Of a DNA stretch of 64,000 nucleotides, positions 63,388 to 64,000 are shown piece by piece. Positions within the stretch are counted from its first letter, which is position 1. Each line of letters opens with the position of its first letter. The translations under genes and the position numbers were made by a program. The DNA lies in assembly GCA_965656875.1 (NCBI GenBank), contig CBFHMJ010000010.1, positions 186,001 through 250,000 on the forward strand, in the 5' to 3' direction. Below the pieces are notes generated by a model. That model did not search any database and was not told the DNA's origin. It saw only the letters and a list, made by a program, of their open reading frames with translations. The stretch comes from CBFHMJ01 sp965656875 (GTDB lineage: Bacteria; Pseudomonadota; Gammaproteobacteria; Enterobacterales; Alteromonadaceae).

Positions 63388-63419
63388 GTTTCATTGCTCA
63401 TCTGAGGCAGCAATGAAAC
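63388..63419 (+). other. Hairpin after pyrC
   Basis: A perfect 11-bp inverted repeat GTTTCATTGCT / AGCAATGAAAC with a 10-nt loop, 17 bases past the stop, without a T run. It could stabilise the 3' end. Confidence 0.5.
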
Positions 63420-63439
63420 CAGTCAATCCGAAATTAAAC

Positions 63440-63474
63440 AATAACCGATAGCGTCTGTTATCGGTTATTTTTTT
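63440..63474 (+). terminator. Terminator between pyrC and the small basic protein gene
   Basis: AATAACCGATA, an 8-nt loop and TATCGGTTATT are followed by five T residues. The stem overlaps the stop of the opposing small gene. Confidence 0.8.
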
Positions 63475-63718
63475 CTAACCAGTTATTCAACCCAACAATT
63501 TGCCCTTGCTTGTAAGCCGCATACGTTAACCGTATGGCATTGGACAACAACTTGCTGTCATTCCAGTCGGTTACTTCAACCAACTCTTCATAACAAGTCA
63601 GCGCTTCCGGGGTGAGGTATCCTCTAACCTCTTTGCATCCTGACTCTTTCTTACGCTCACGATAACGCTTTTGTTTGGCGGCATTCTTAGAAATCTTATC
63701 TTCTTCCGTCATAGTCAT
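63458..63718 (-). CDS. Small basic protein, possible ribbon-helix-helix type regulator
   Basis: It is 86 aa. A Lys/Arg-rich N-terminus (NAAKQKRYRERKKESG) is followed by VRGYLTPEALTCYEELVE, a pattern seen in small ribbon-helix-helix-like proteins of phages and plasmids. The start ATG has AGGA nearby. It overlaps the terminator on the opposite strand. Function unknown; a DNA-binding role is a guess from composition. Confidence 0.6.
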   Translation of the reverse strand: MTMTEEDKISKNAAKQKRYRERKKESGCKEVRGYLTPEALTCYEELVEVTDWNDSKLLSNAIRLTYAAYKQGQIVGLNNWLEKNNR

Positions 63719-63839
63719 TATTCCTGATTAACGCTGGATTCTTATTTCTTTCTTATTAGAGCGTAATGAAACCGTAAAGTAAGTGTGTTGTCATCACTCT
63801 AACAGTGAATTTTCTATGATAGTTAACTGCTCCGAGTTG

Positions 63840-63863
63840 TTTAGCGTACACTTGTACGCTAAA
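63840..63863 (+). promoter_or_regulatory. FabR-type operator upstream of fabA
   Basis: A perfect 24-bp palindrome: TTTAGCGTACA, CT, TGTACGCTAAA. The core AGCGTACA-N2-TGTACGCT matches the FabR box known upstream of fabA/fabB in enterobacteria. It lies 39 bases before the fabA start. FabR represses unsaturated fatty acid synthesis. Confidence 0.82.
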
Positions 63864-63902
63864 TTAGCCGCCTCAACTGTTTAATTAAGTAAATCAAATA
63901 AT

Positions 63903-64000
63903 ATGATTCAGCAAAATAGCTATAGTCTCGAAGAATTAATTGCCTGTAGTCAGGGCGACCTGTTTGGTGAGGGTAACAGTAAACTACCGTCCCCTGGAAT
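63903..64000 (+). CDS. fabA: 3-hydroxydecanoyl-ACP dehydratase/isomerase, N-terminal part
   Basis: Only 32 codons are visible before the window ends. SYSLEELIACSQGDLFGEG and KLPSPG match the FabA N-terminus. FabA dehydrates 3-hydroxyacyl-ACP and isomerises the C10 intermediate, starting unsaturated fatty acid synthesis. The FabR-type palindrome upstream supports the identity. Confidence 0.9.
   Translation, partial: MIQQNSYSLEELIACSQGDLFGEGNSKLPSPG

Noticed and set aside
1..64000. CRISPR arrays, rRNA, tRNA genes and complete insertion sequences
   Set aside because: I looked for regular repeats, clover-leaf sequences and transposase genes and found none in the window.

Overview
This 64 kb window is chromosomal DNA of a marine-type gammaproteobacterium. 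The evidence is the gene orders apt-dnaX and recC-recB-recD, an yffB-like gene before dapE, rlmA, a YfbV-family protein, a phasin, a GlyGly-CTERM protein, and fabA behind a FabR-type palindrome. An Oceanospirillales-like bacterium is the best guess from the sequence alone; the genus cannot be fixed. Most of the window is ordinary, moderate-GC and densely coding.

Layout. 1-4700: dnaX (cut by the window edge), apt, a stand-alone receiver protein and a phasin. 4728-13764: recC-recB-recD, overlapping by single bases. 14392-19617: a chemoreceptor, an alginate-export-type porin, xthA and rlmA. 19656-24797: YfbV, a long AT-rich intergenic region, an ACT protein, an EIIA-Glc-like protein lacking the usual phospho-histidine, a YffB-like reductase, dapE and an M15 peptidase group. 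24812-36123: a Cache sensor kinase, a GlyGly-CTERM secreted protein, a TetR/ene-reductase pair with twin operators, and a GAF kinase-like protein whose phospho-acceptor His is Gln. 36257-42755: two GNATs, an esterase, a kinase-like protein, a universal stress protein and a CBS protein. 42907-50561: a five-gene efflux operon (TolC-type protein, adaptor, RND pump, response regulator, sensor kinase). 50646-54790: secreted and metabolic genes ending with a PhoX-type phosphatase.

The standout is an AT-rich island at about 54.9-58.5 kb, on the minus strand between phoX and rimO. In transcription order it has an MvdD-like ATP-grasp enzyme, a 349-aa membrane protein of unknown family, and a 160-aa peptide made of seven diverged copies of a Thr/Glu/Asp motif (T-x2-T-x-T-x-E-x2-D-x-D-E). 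These genes overlap. This is the architecture of a multi-core graspetide (omega-ester peptide) pathway: the ATP-grasp enzyme would join Thr side chains to Glu/Asp side chains in each core. A 21-codon ORF and a GIY-YIG nuclease follow, and an antitoxin-like gene remnant lies at the island edge.

Other points of interest are a dnaX A10 slippery run with stops in both alternative frames, four copies of a small inverted-repeat element (MITE) with TA at the ends, and a cluster of ATCAC/GTGAT palindromes plus a hairpin-embedded DnaA box upstream of yfbV. The right end (58634-64000) is core again: rimO, an M23 peptidase, a two-part pterin synthase-like protein, dihydroorotase, a small basic protein and the start of fabA.
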